A DNA stretch of 19,946 nucleotides, taken from NCBI GenBank assembly GCA_947624945.1, contig CANQMJ010000032.1, forward strand, positions 1 to 19,946. The letters are read 5' to 3'. A program made the position numbers and the translations under genes. This document shows positions 7,486 through 15,503 of the stretch, piece after piece; position 1 is the first letter of the stretch; every line of letters starts with the position of its first letter. The notes below the pieces were generated by a model. The model was not told the DNA's origin, did not search any database, and saw nothing but the letters and a program-made list of their open reading frames with translations. This DNA comes from an uncultured Clostridia bacterium. GTDB lineage: Bacteria; Bacillota; Clostridia; Oscillospirales; CAG-272.

Positions 7486-7521
7486 AAAAGAGTAAGGAGT
7501 TCTCGGCTCGTTACTCTTTTT
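7486..7521 (+). terminator. Terminator-like hairpin between ftsL and ftsI
   Basis: AAAAGAGTAA (7486-7495) pairs with TTACTCTTTT (7511-7520). GAG (7497-7499) with CTC (7507-7509) adds an inner stem, and five T residues at 7517-7521 end the structure. The stem is AU-rich, so termination may be partial. I see no good promoter between this hairpin and ftsI, so the downstream genes would rely on read-through. Confidence 0.55.
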
Positions 7522-7567
7522 CGGTAATTACATAGATTTGTCAAATAAAGCGAAAGGCGGCGGAAAT

Positions 7568-9949
7568 ATGAATGTAAACGGACTGCAATCAAGACGGTCA
7601 TATTACGTGCTCGCCTTTTTCGTCGTTTTATGGATCCTTCTCTGTATCGTGCTCTTCAACATACAGATACGATCCTACGACGAATATCAGGGCATCGTCA
7701 TAAATCAGATAACGAAGGAAACGACCGTCACCGCCGAGCGCGGCGACATCTACGACACGAACATGAACCTGCTCGCGGGCAATAAGACCGTGTGGCTCAT
7801 CTTCATCTCGCCGCAGGACATCATCAGCGCGATGGAGGAGAATTTCACCGTCTACACGATGGGAGAATCCTCCGGCTTCGGCGTGGGCGACCTCGGACTT
7901 TTCGCCAAGCTCCAGCGCGCCGAGCGCTACTATACATACACGTCCGCCGACGGCATAACGTCGTCGTATACGATGGATACGCTCATAGCGAAGGGACTTT
8001 CCGAGATTCTCGACGTCGATTACTCGAAGATACTCGGTCTGACCGCTAAAAAGGGACGCTACTACGAGGTCGTCAAAAAGAACGTCGAAAAGGCTGACGC
8101 CGACAGAGTACGTGAATTCATAGACGAATACGGACTCGAGGAGCAGATATATCTCTCCGCGAGCACGAAAAGGTATTATCCGAACAACACGCTCGCGTGC
8201 CACGTCATAGGATTTGTCAACGCGGACGGCGACGGCGTGTACGGCATGGAGTCCTATTACAACGACGTGCTCAAGGGTTCGTCTGGTACATACCTGACCG
8301 CCCGCGACGGAAAAGGCAACGATTTGCCGACCGACTTTGAAAAATACAGCGAGGAGGAGGACGGCTGCTCCATCGTCTCCACCATCGACCAGTACCTGCA
8401 ATACGAGCTCGAATCGGTGCTCTACGAGACGATGACGGAGAACAAAGCACGCAACCGCGTCGCCGGCATCGTCATGGACGTCAACACCGGCGGCATACTC
8501 GCGATGGCGACGCTCGGCGGTTACGACCTCAACGACCCGTATACGCTCACGGAATATTACACCGACCAGCTCGCCGAGTCGGGACTCGAGGAGGGCACAA
8601 AGGAATACGACAAGCTCGAGGGCGACCTGCGCTATACGATGTGGAACAACAAAGCCGTCACGGAGCTCTACGAGCCCGGCTCGACGTTCAAGGTCATAAC
8701 GAGCTCGATAGCGCTCGAGCTCGGCGTCGTCAAGCTGACGGACACGTTCCACTGCTCGGGCAGCGTCAAGATCGAGGGCTATGCACATCCCATATCGTGC
8801 GCGAAGGAGACGGGCCACGGTACGCTCAACTTCGGCGGCGCGCTCCAGCAGTCGTGCAACCCCGCATTTGTCGCGATAGGACTCCGCATCGGACGCGAGA
8901 ACTTCTACAACTACTTCCACCAGTTCGGCTACGGCTCGCGCGTCGGCATAGACCTGCCCGGCGAGGCGGTCACATACTACCACGCATACAAGGACTTCAC
9001 GAACGTCTCCCTCGCCGTCTACTCGTTCGGTCAGACGTTCAAGGTCACACCGATCCAGCATATCACCGCGATTGCGGCGGTCGCCAACGGCGGACGCCTC
9101 GTCACGCCGCACGTTATGAAAGAGGTGCTCGACAGCGACGGCAACGTCCTCGACACATATGAGACGAACGTCGTGCGTCAAGTCATAAGCGAGCAGACCG
9201 CGAAGACGCTCGCCGAAATACTCGAGGAGGGCGTCTCCGGCAACGGCGGCGCGAAGAACGCGTACGTCGCGGGATATAAAGTCGCGGCAAAGACGGGCAC
9301 GTCGCAGAAGCGCGACAAGCTCGACAAAAACGGCGAGGACACGCTGCGCGTATCGTCCTGCGTCGCGTTCGCGCCCGCCGACGACCCGCAGATAGCGGTG
9401 CTCATACTCGTCGACGAGCCGTCGGGCAAGAGCATGTTCGGCTCCGTCGTCGCGGCTCCGTACGTGTCAAAATTCCTCACGACAGCGCTTCCGTATCTCG
9501 GATTCGAGCCGCAGTATGCGGAGGGCGAGGAAGCCGCCGTCGAGTCATCGGTAGGTAAATACGTCAACCTTACGACGACGTCTGCAATATCGCAGCTCGA
9601 GAAAAACGGCTTCAAATACGTCGTCGTAGGCGACGGCGGCACCGTCACGGCGCAGTCGCCCGCATCGGGCACGATAGTGTCGAATCTCGCAAAGGTCGTG
9701 ATACTCTACACGAACGGCGAGACGCCGACGGGTTCAGTTGAGGTCCCGAACGTCGTAGGGAAGACGGCGGAGGCGGCAAACAGACTCATCATAAACAAGA
9801 ATCTGAACATCCGCATAGAGGGAGCCGCAAACTTCACGAGCGGCGGCGGCGCGACTGTCATCGAGCAGTCCCCGGCGGCGGGCGAGCTCGTCCCCGAGGG
9901 CACCGTCATAACGCTGACGTTCCGCCACCTTTCCGATATATCCGACTGA
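7568..9949 (+). CDS. ftsI: Division-specific transpeptidase (class B PBP, FtsI/SpoVD type) with PASTA domains
   Basis: This penicillin-binding transpeptidase cross-links septal peptidoglycan together with the polymerase FtsW. From ATG 7568 it has 793 residues. A membrane anchor lies at 11-32, the dimerisation/pedestal region at about 50-260, and the transpeptidase domain at about 295-640. The active-site triad is complete: S372-T-F-K375, S429-C-N431 and K575-T-G577. Two C-terminal PASTA domains follow, at about 660-716 and 722-786. PASTA tails are found in Gram-positive PBP2B, PBP2x and SpoVD. Sequence alone does not decide between the vegetative FtsI/PBP2B and the sporulation SpoVD role. Position in the cluster and the lack of a second copy here favour vegetative division. 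A TTG at 7538 in frame would add ten residues but lacks a ribosome binding site; AAAGG at 7553-7557 supports the ATG. Confidence 0.93.
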   Translation: MNVNGLQSRRSYYVLAFFVVLWILLCIVLFNIQIRSYDEYQGIVINQITKETTVTAERGDIYDTNMNLLAGNKTVWLIFISPQDIISAMEENFTVYTMGESSGFGVGDLGLFAKLQRAERYYTYTSADGITSSYTMDTLIAKGLSEILDVDYSKILGLTAKKGRYYEVVKKNVEKADADRVREFIDEYGLEEQIYLSASTKRYYPNNTLACHVIGFVNADGDGVYGMESYYNDVLKGSSGTYLTARDGKGNDLPTDFEKYSEEEDGCSIVSTIDQYLQYELESVLYETMTENKARNRVAGIVMDVNTGGILAMATLGGYDLNDPYTLTEYYTDQLAESGLEEGTKEYDKLEGDLRYTMWNNKAVTELYEPGSTFKVITSSIALELGVVKLTDTFHCSGSVKIEGYAHPISCAKETGHGTLNFGGALQQSCNPAFVAIGLRIGRENFYNYFHQFGYGSRVGIDLPGEAVTYYHAYKDFTNVSLAVYSFGQTFKVTPIQHITAIAAVANGGRLVTPHVMKEVLDSDGNVLDTYETNVVRQVISEQTAKTLAEILEEGVSGNGGAKNAYVAGYKVAAKTGTSQKRDKLDKNGEDTLRVSSCVAFAPADDPQIAVLILVDEPSGKSMFGSVVAAPYVSKFLTTALPYLGFEPQYAEGEEAAVESSVGKYVNLTTTSAISQLEKNGFKYVVVGDGGTVTAQSPASGTIVSNLAKVVILYTNGETPTGSVEVPNVVGKTAEAANRLIINKNLNIRIEGAANFTSGGGATVIEQSPAAGELVPEGTVITLTFRHLSDISD

Positions 9950-9962
9950 CAACATAAAAAAC

Positions 9963-9975
9963 GGAGGCAGAGACG
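9963..9975 (+). promoter_or_regulatory. Ribosome binding site pointing to an ACG start of murE
   Basis: GGAGG at 9963-9967 is five bases before ACG at 9973-9975, exactly where homologues have ATG. The in-frame stop upstream is TAA 9955-9957, and no ATG, GTG, TTG or CTG codon occurs in frame between it and GTG 10060. Confidence 0.65.
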
Positions 9976-11496
9976 AGACTCGACACACTTCTCGGGCGCG
10001 CAGGCTGCGAATATGCGCCCACGGAAGACGTTGAAAGCAAAAGCTTCGAAATAACGAACGTGACCGCGGACAGCAGACGCGCGGGAAAGGGATGCCTTTA
10101 TATCGCTGTGCCAAGCTCACACAAAGCGGACTGCGGCACATATACCGACCGCATCGCCGAAGCGGCACGTCGCGGCGCTGCCGCAGTCATAGCGGCGCGC
10201 AGATGCAAGATCGCCGACATCGGCGTGCCGCTCATACGTGTCGACGACGTAAAAACCGCATCGTCGCGCATATTCGCCGCGCGGTACGCGGACATAATCG
10301 GCAAGCACGTAAAACTCGTCGCCGTTACCGGTACGAACGGCAAAACATCGGTGTCGCACATGATATCGCACATACTCGAATGTGCCGGACACCGCGTCGG
10401 CACGATAGGCACGCTCGGCGCCGCGATGAACGGCAGGGCGTACGCGGAGTCGCCCGAGACGTCGTCTATGACGACGCCGCCGCCCGAGGAGTTCTACCGT
10501 ATTATGGCTGAGATGGCGGCGGACGGCGCCGACTATATCGTATTCGAGGCGAGCTCGCAGGGAATAGCGCAGGGACGACTCGAAGGACTTCACGTCCTCG
10601 ACTGTCCGCTGTCGGCGGCGGTGTTCACAAATCTGTCGCCCGAGCACATGGACTTCCACCCGACGATGGAGGACTACTACTCCGTCAAAAAGCGGCTTTT
10701 CACGGAGTTTTCGCCGGAGCGGAAGATAATAAACACCAAAGATGCATACGGCGCGCGCCTTCACATTGAGGTCGGCGGCACCGCAGTCGACGAGAAATGC
10801 GTGCTTGACGCCGTCATGCACGGCGTCGACGGCGTATCGTTCACGTTCGCGTCGCAGAACTGCGCGTTTCCTGTGCATATACCGTCGCCGGGACGGTACG
10901 CGGTCGAAAACGGTGTGGTCGCCGTATCGTGCGCGCTCGCACTCGGCATAGACGCCGACGATATAACGCGCGCGATGCGCACGTTTTACGGCGTACGCGG
11001 CAGAATGGAAAAGGTGCCCGCAGACTTGCCGTTCCCCGTATTCATCGACTATGCGCATACGCCGGCGGCGCTCGAGGGACTGTTAAAAACGATGCGCGAG
11101 ACGGAGCATGAAAAACGTCTCGTCGTCGTGTTCGGCTGCGGCGGCGACAGAGACAAGACAAAGCGCCCCGTGATGGGCGAGATCGCGACACGTCTTTCCG
11201 ACCTCGCGATAATAACGTCCGACAACAGGCGCACCGAGCGCGCCGCCGACATAATAAACGACATCGTCGCGGGCGTTTTGCACGGCGTCGAATACGTCGT
11301 CATACCCGACCGCGCGCTCGCGATAAAGTTCGCGATAATGACGTCGCATAAGGACGACGTCATCGTGCTCGCGGGCAAGGGGCACGAGACCTACGACGAC
11401 GCGGACGGCGTAAAAACTCACTTCGACGAGCGCGAGGTCGTACATGCGGCAGCAAAGCTGTATGCGCTCGCGGACTCAATACGAGATACACAGTAA
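9973..11496 (+). CDS. murE: UDP-MurNAc-tripeptide synthetase (MurE ligase), ACG start
   Basis: MurE adds the third amino acid (meso-diaminopimelate or L-lysine) to UDP-MurNAc-L-Ala-D-Glu, using ATP, in the cytoplasm. Read from ACG 9973 the protein has 507 residues and begins with a normal MurE N-terminus, (M)RLDTLLGRAG. GTG 10060 would delete 29 residues and has no ribosome binding site. The ATP loop TGTNGKT is at 119-125, FTNLSPEHMDFHPTMEDYYSVKKRLF at about 218-243, FIDYAHTPAALE at about 357-368, and GKGHE at 468-472. The residue-3 specificity motif, DNPR in diaminopimelate enzymes, reads DNRR at 417-420. The Arg contacting the substrate is kept, so diaminopimelate is the better guess but not certain. 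The usual SSHxL motif reads SSQGI (about 194-198). The gene lies 23 bases after ftsI. Confidence 0.93.
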   Translation, partial: TRLDTLLGRAGCEYAPTEDVESKSFEITNVTADSRRAGKGCLYIAVPSSHKADCGTYTDRIAEAARRGAAAVIAARRCKIADIGVPLIRVDDVKTASSRIFAARYADIIGKHVKLVAVTGTNGKTSVSHMISHILECAGHRVGTIGTLGAAMNGRAYAESPETSSMTTPPPEEFYRIMAEMAADGADYIVFEASSQGIAQGRLEGLHVLDCPLSAAVFTNLSPEHMDFHPTMEDYYSVKKRLFTEFSPERKIINTKDAYGARLHIEVGGTAVDEKCVLDAVMHGVDGVSFTFASQNCAFPVHIPSPGRYAVENGVVAVSCALALGIDADDITRAMRTFYGVRGRMEKVPADLPFPVFIDYAHTPAALEGLLKTMRETEHEKRLVVVFGCGGDRDKTKRPVMGEIATRLSDLAIITSDNRRTERAADIINDIVAGVLHGVEYVVIPDRALAIKFAIMTSHKDDVIVLAGKGHETYDDADGVKTHFDEREVVHAAAKLYALADSIRDTQ

Positions 11497-11536
11497 AAAG
11501 ACAAAAACGAAAACGAAAAACAGGAAGGCAAAATAA

Positions 11537-13018
11537 ATGGGCGGAGTAAATTCGACATCGCTGCATCTCATGCGTCTCGACGCCGCGACTGCCGCGTCCG
11601 TTACGGGCGGCGAGGTCATAGCCGTGAACGGCGGCTTCGGCGGCAGCGTCGGCGAGCTTTCGACCGATTCGCGCGCCATGGAAAAGATCGACGGCGACAG
11701 CATGTTCGCGGCGATCCCGGGCGAGAACTTCGACGGTCACGACTATATAGGCAGAGCCGCGGCAGGCGGCGCGCGCATAGTGCTCGCGGAGCGTATGCCG
11801 AGCGACCGCGCGCTTTTGGACGCCGGCTCCGTCGGCTTCGACATAGTGCTCGTATCGAATACGATAGCGGCGCTCGGCAGGCTCGCCGCGTACTTCATCG
11901 ACGAGAGCGGCGCGAAGAAGATAGCCGTGACGGGCTCCGTCGGCAAAACGACGACGAAGGAGTTCATCGCGTCGTGCTTCGCCGTCAAGCACCGCGTCCA
12001 CAAGACGGAGGGCAACAAAAACAACGAAATAGGACTGCCGCAGACGGCGCTTTCGATTGAGCCCGACGACGAATACGCCGTGTTCGAATGCGGCATGAGC
12101 GGACTGCACGAGATCGAATACCTGTCCGGCATCGTGCGTCCCGACGTCGCCGTCATAACGAACATCGGCACGTCGCACATAGAAAAGCTCGGCTCGCGCG
12201 AGAATATCGCGAGGGCGAAACTCGAGATAGTCTCCGGCATGGGCGGCTGCGGCACGCTCGTCATAAACGGCGACGAGCCGCTGCTCTATAACGTCAGAGA
12301 CACGCTGCCCGTCGGACGCGTCGTGACGGCGGCGATGCACAACAGAGACGCCGATTACAGAGCCGTCAACGTCCGCCGCTGCGGCGACGGGACAGTGTTT
12401 GACCTCATCTATAACGGACGCGTCGCGACAAACATCGAGCTGCCGACGCTCGGCGTCCACAACGTTTACGACGCGCTGTACGCGATAGCGGTCGGCGTCG
12501 TGTGCGGGCTTTCCGAGGCGGAGATACGCGCGGGACTGCGCGCGTTCCGCGCCGTCTCGATGCGCCAGCGCATATACGACATAGGCGACATAACCGTCAT
12601 CGAGGACTGCTACAACGCGAGCCCCGAGTCGATGAGAGCCGGCATCGACGTGCTCATATCGGTCGCAAAGGAGAGAGGCGGACGTCCGGCGGCGCTGCTC
12701 GGCGACATGAGGGAGCTCGGCGAATATTCGCGCCTACTTCATGAGCAAGTCGGCGTATACGCGGCGAGGGCGGGCGTAAAGCTGCTGTTTACTTACGGCG
12801 CGATAGCGGAGAGCATCGCGACGACGGCTATATCGAACGGCGTGCGCGCCGAAAACGTCTACGTCAATCCCGACTGCACAAATCCCGCGCATACGGGCGA
12901 TATGGTACTCGGCGCACTCAAACCGGGCGACGTGCTGCTCGTGAAGGCGAGCCGCGCCGTCGCGGCGGAAGCCGTTATCGAGTACATGAAGGAAAAGACA
13001 ACGGAGCATCATCAGTGA
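11537..13018 (+). CDS. murF: UDP-MurNAc-tripeptide:D-Ala-D-Ala ligase (MurF)
   Basis: MurF joins D-Ala-D-Ala to the UDP-MurNAc tripeptide, completing the pentapeptide precursor before membrane transfer. The 493-residue product shows an N-terminal substrate domain with LSTDSRAME (41-49), the ATP loop VTGSVGKTTTKEF (131-143), GNKNNEIGLP (159-168), ECGMSGLHEIEYL (184-196) and, near the C-terminus, EDCYNASPESM, LLGDMRELGEYSR and VLLVKASRAV. The last is usually VKGSR, so a Gly is replaced by Ala. ATG 11537 follows AGGAAGG at 11522-11528. An internal ATG at 11570 would fit the family start but lacks a ribosome binding site. It sits 40 bases after murE and 30 before mraY, as expected in this pathway order. 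Confidence 0.95.
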   Translation: MGGVNSTSLHLMRLDAATAASVTGGEVIAVNGGFGGSVGELSTDSRAMEKIDGDSMFAAIPGENFDGHDYIGRAAAGGARIVLAERMPSDRALLDAGSVGFDIVLVSNTIAALGRLAAYFIDESGAKKIAVTGSVGKTTTKEFIASCFAVKHRVHKTEGNKNNEIGLPQTALSIEPDDEYAVFECGMSGLHEIEYLSGIVRPDVAVITNIGTSHIEKLGSRENIARAKLEIVSGMGGCGTLVINGDEPLLYNVRDTLPVGRVVTAAMHNRDADYRAVNVRRCGDGTVFDLIYNGRVATNIELPTLGVHNVYDALYAIAVGVVCGLSEAEIRAGLRAFRAVSMRQRIYDIGDITVIEDCYNASPESMRAGIDVLISVAKERGGRPAALLGDMRELGEYSRLLHEQVGVYAARAGVKLLFTYGAIAESIATTAISNGVRAENVYVNPDCTNPAHTGDMVLGALKPGDVLLVKASRAVAAEAVIEYMKEKTTEHHQ

Positions 13019-13048
13019 CGGGACGAAAGGAACAGGAAAGTCGACAGC

Positions 13049-14086
13049 ATGCAGACAAATATTAAAATACTTGCGGGCGTCTCGGCAGCAGCCGCGTTCA
13101 TTTTGACCGTTATCATCTCCCGCATCGTTATACCGATACTGAAAAGCCGCAAGATGGGGCAGAAGATACTCGACATCGGACCGCGCTGGCACAAGTCGAA
13201 GGAGGGCACCCCGACGATGGGGGGCATATCGTTCATCTTTGCGATGACGGCGGTCATGATAGTCGATATCGTGATACTGTCGCTGTGGCTCGGGGAAGTG
13301 CCGGTCGCGCTGACGGCGACGTTCGTATACGCGCTGTTCTGCGCCTTCATCGGCTGCATCGACGACAGCGCCAAGCTGAGAAAAAAGCAGAACGAGGGGC
13401 TGACGCCGATACAGAAGCTCGTCTTACAGTTCGTCGCTGCGGCGGCATACATAGCGACGCTCGTGCTCGCGGGCAGCATAAAGGATTCACTCTATATACC
13501 GTTCATCGGCAGCATTGACGGCCTCGGCGTCATTTACTACGTCATTCTCGTCGTGCTCGCTGTCGGCGTGATGAACAGCGTCAACCTCGCCGACGGCATA
13601 GACGGGCTCGCCTCGTCCGAAACGCTCGTGGTGGCGATATTCTTCGTACTCGCGGGCGGCTTAAAATACGCCGAATCGGGCGTTATCTCTGCGGGACTCA
13701 TGACGCTCGGCGCGGTGACGGCGGGCGGCATGCTCGGATTCCTCGTCTACAACTTCCACCCCGCGCGCGTTTTCATGGGCGACACGGGCTCGCTCTTCCT
13801 CGGCGGCATCGTCATGGGCGGCGCGCTGCTCATGGACCTGCCTATCCTCGTCATAGTGTACGGCTTCATGTATATACTCGAATCCATCTCGGACATTATA
13901 CAGGTCGTCTACTTCAAGCTGACGCACGGCAAGCGCTTTTTCAAGATGGCGCCCATACATCACCACTTCGAAAAATGCGGATGGGGCGAGATAAAGATAG
14001 TCGTCGTGTTCTCGCTGTTTACGGCGCTCTTCTGCGCGCTGTCGTATAAGCTCCTGCCGGCGCTCTCCGTCGTGCTCGGCATATGA
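13049..14086 (+). CDS. mraY: Phospho-MurNAc-pentapeptide transferase
   Basis: MraY moves phospho-MurNAc-pentapeptide from UDP to undecaprenyl phosphate in the membrane, giving lipid I. The 345-residue protein has about ten hydrophobic segments, beginning at 7-30. Family signatures are complete: GTPTMGGISF (53-62), the aspartate pair D105-D106 in IDDSAKL, NSVNLADGIDGL (176-187), HPARVFMGDTGS with D245 (237-248), and MAPIHHHFEKCGW with the histidine cluster 304-306. The ATG is preceded by AGGAAAG at 13034-13040, at a rather long distance. In many Firmicutes murD follows mraY; here the next gene is ftsW, 47 bases downstream. Confidence 0.97.
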   Translation: MQTNIKILAGVSAAAAFILTVIISRIVIPILKSRKMGQKILDIGPRWHKSKEGTPTMGGISFIFAMTAVMIVDIVILSLWLGEVPVALTATFVYALFCAFIGCIDDSAKLRKKQNEGLTPIQKLVLQFVAAAAYIATLVLAGSIKDSLYIPFIGSIDGLGVIYYVILVVLAVGVMNSVNLADGIDGLASSETLVVAIFFVLAGGLKYAESGVISAGLMTLGAVTAGGMLGFLVYNFHPARVFMGDTGSLFLGGIVMGGALLMDLPILVIVYGFMYILESISDIIQVVYFKLTHGKRFFKMAPIHHHFEKCGWGEIKIVVVFSLFTALFCALSYKLLPALSVVLGI

Positions 14087-14133
14087 AAAATACACGGAAC
14101 ACCGATTTTATACGGAAAGGAGACGCATAAAAA

Positions 14134-15414
14134 ATGACTGACGGAAAAGGCACAGAAAGACGTCGAGCACCGTCCCGCGACACGCTCCGCGCACCGCAGA
14201 CGGGCATGACGCCGCGTCACGCCGACACTGGACTCGCGCAGCCGGTGCGCGAGCAAAAACGCACAAAAAGCCGCGAACCCGAATACATCAGAATAAAGAC
14301 GTCCCCCGACCGCATACTGATGGTCATAATACTCGCGCTCGTATCCGTCGGCTCGATAATGGTGTTTTCGTCGAGCTATCCTTACGCCATGGCGCAGGGG
14401 CTTGACAGCTACTATTTCGTAAAGCGTCAGGTCATATTTGTCGCGCTCGGACTCGTCGGCATGACGGTCGCGATGCGCGTGTCGTACGACAAATACAACA
14501 AATTCGCCCCTGCCATCTACGGCGTCGCGACGGCGCTGCTCGTCGTGGTGCTGTTCATAGGCAAATCGGAAGGCGAGGCGAAGCGCTGGATAAGTATCGG
14601 CGGCGCGTTCACGATACAGCCGTCGGAGATAATGAAGATCGGCATCGTGCTGCTTTTGGCGCGTTACATAGGCAAATACGCGGAGTACATGGTCAAGGGC
14701 GCGGGACTGAAGGTCCGCTTCCTTTACGGGACGCTCTATCCCGCATTCATCATATTCCCCGCGTGTGCGCTCGTGCTGCTCGAAAAGCATCTGTCCGGCA
14801 CCGTCATAATGTTCGCGCTCGGCGTCATAGTGCTGTTTATCGGCGGCACATGCGTTCCGATGACGGCTGTCTCGTACGGCGTCGTGTGTCTGTCAGGCGC
14901 CGTCGCATACGTGCTCAAAAACCCGTACGCCTTAAAGCGTCTGACGACGTTCACGGACGAGAACGCCAACAAACTCGCCGAGAAATGGCAGACGACGCAG
15001 GGACTTTACGCCATAGGCTCGGGAGGTCTTTTCGGGCTCGGGCTCGGACAGTCGCGGCAGAAATACAGCTACGTCTCGCAGCCGCAGAACGACTTCATCT
15101 TCACTATCTGGTGCGAGGAGATGGGCTATGTCGGCGCTGTCGCGCTGATCGCTCTGTTCGCGGCGCTTCTCATACGCGGCTTCACCATCGCGCGCCGCGC
15201 CCCCGACGTGTTCTCGTCGCTGACCGTCTACGGCATAATGAGCCACATCACGCTTCAGGCGATACTGAACGTCGCCGTCGTGACAGATACGATACCGAAC
15301 ACGGGCATATCGCTGCCGTTCTTCTCCTACGGCGGCTCGTCGCTAATAATGCTGATGTTCGAGATGGGAATAGTGCTCTCTATCTCGCGCCATTCAAGGC
15401 AGCAGAAATTATAG
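14134..15414 (+). CDS. ftsW: Septal peptidoglycan polymerase FtsW (SEDS family)
   Basis: FtsW is the SEDS-family glycosyltransferase that polymerises lipid II at the septum with its partner FtsI. The 426-residue protein starts with about 58 basic, Pro/Arg-rich cytoplasmic residues, longer than usual, followed by about ten membrane segments from residue 60 on. Diagnostic stretches are GEAKRWISIGGAFTIQPSE (147-165), QGLYAIGSGGLFGLGLGQSRQK (289-310), QPQNDFIFTIWCEEMG with the likely catalytic D320 (316-331), and near the end NTGISLPFFSYGGSS. These mark it as a division or elongation SEDS protein; the cluster position makes FtsW far likelier than RodA or SpoVE, though a SpoVE-type role cannot be excluded. 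AAAGGAG at 14116-14122 precedes the ATG by 11 bases. Confidence 0.93.
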   Translation: MTDGKGTERRRAPSRDTLRAPQTGMTPRHADTGLAQPVREQKRTKSREPEYIRIKTSPDRILMVIILALVSVGSIMVFSSSYPYAMAQGLDSYYFVKRQVIFVALGLVGMTVAMRVSYDKYNKFAPAIYGVATALLVVVLFIGKSEGEAKRWISIGGAFTIQPSEIMKIGIVLLLARYIGKYAEYMVKGAGLKVRFLYGTLYPAFIIFPACALVLLEKHLSGTVIMFALGVIVLFIGGTCVPMTAVSYGVVCLSGAVAYVLKNPYALKRLTTFTDENANKLAEKWQTTQGLYAIGSGGLFGLGLGQSRQKYSYVSQPQNDFIFTIWCEEMGYVGAVALIALFAALLIRGFTIARRAPDVFSSLTVYGIMSHITLQAILNVAVVTDTIPNTGISLPFFSYGGSSLIMLMFEMGIVLSISRHSRQQKL

Positions 15415-15417
15415 ACT

Positions 15418-15490
15418 CGGGGCTCTGCCCCGGACCACGCTAAAGGAAACTTTTGAAAAAGTTTCCTTTAGGATCCTTCAAAACTTTTCC
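15418..15490. repeat. Hairpin-rich intergenic repeat element between ftsW and murG
   Basis: Two hairpins fill the gap. CGGGGC-TCT-GCCCCG (15418-15432) is followed by TAAAGGAAACTTTT (15441-15454) facing its perfect 14-base complement (15457-15470). A tail, GGATCCTTCAAAACTTTTCC (15471-15490), follows. From memory, elements of this build (a GGGGCTCTGCCCCGGACC hairpin plus an AAACTTTTGAAAAAGTTT palindrome) recur between genes in many Clostridia; I could not search for copies. There is no T-tract, so it is not a standard terminator. It ends just before the murG ribosome binding site. Confidence 0.7.
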
Positions 15491-15503
15491 AAACGAGGAC
15501 TTT

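Noticed and set aside
7628..9181. Long open frame (about 517 codons) on the minus strand
   Set aside because: It lies wholly opposite the ftsI coding region and its product is a repetitive Arg/Val/Glu-rich sequence with no recognisable domain, the usual mirror of GC-rich coding DNA. Similar minus-strand frames opposite uvrC, murE, murF and murG were rejected for the same reason.
10060..10062. GTG 10060 as murE start
   Set aside because: It is the first standard start codon in the frame, but it removes the conserved N-terminal strand and helix and has no ribosome binding site. The ACG at 9973 is favoured.
15453..15503. Longer murG from a TTG start
   Set aside because: The added residues come from the intergenic hairpin repeat and have no place in the MurG family; ATG 15504 gives the standard N-terminus.
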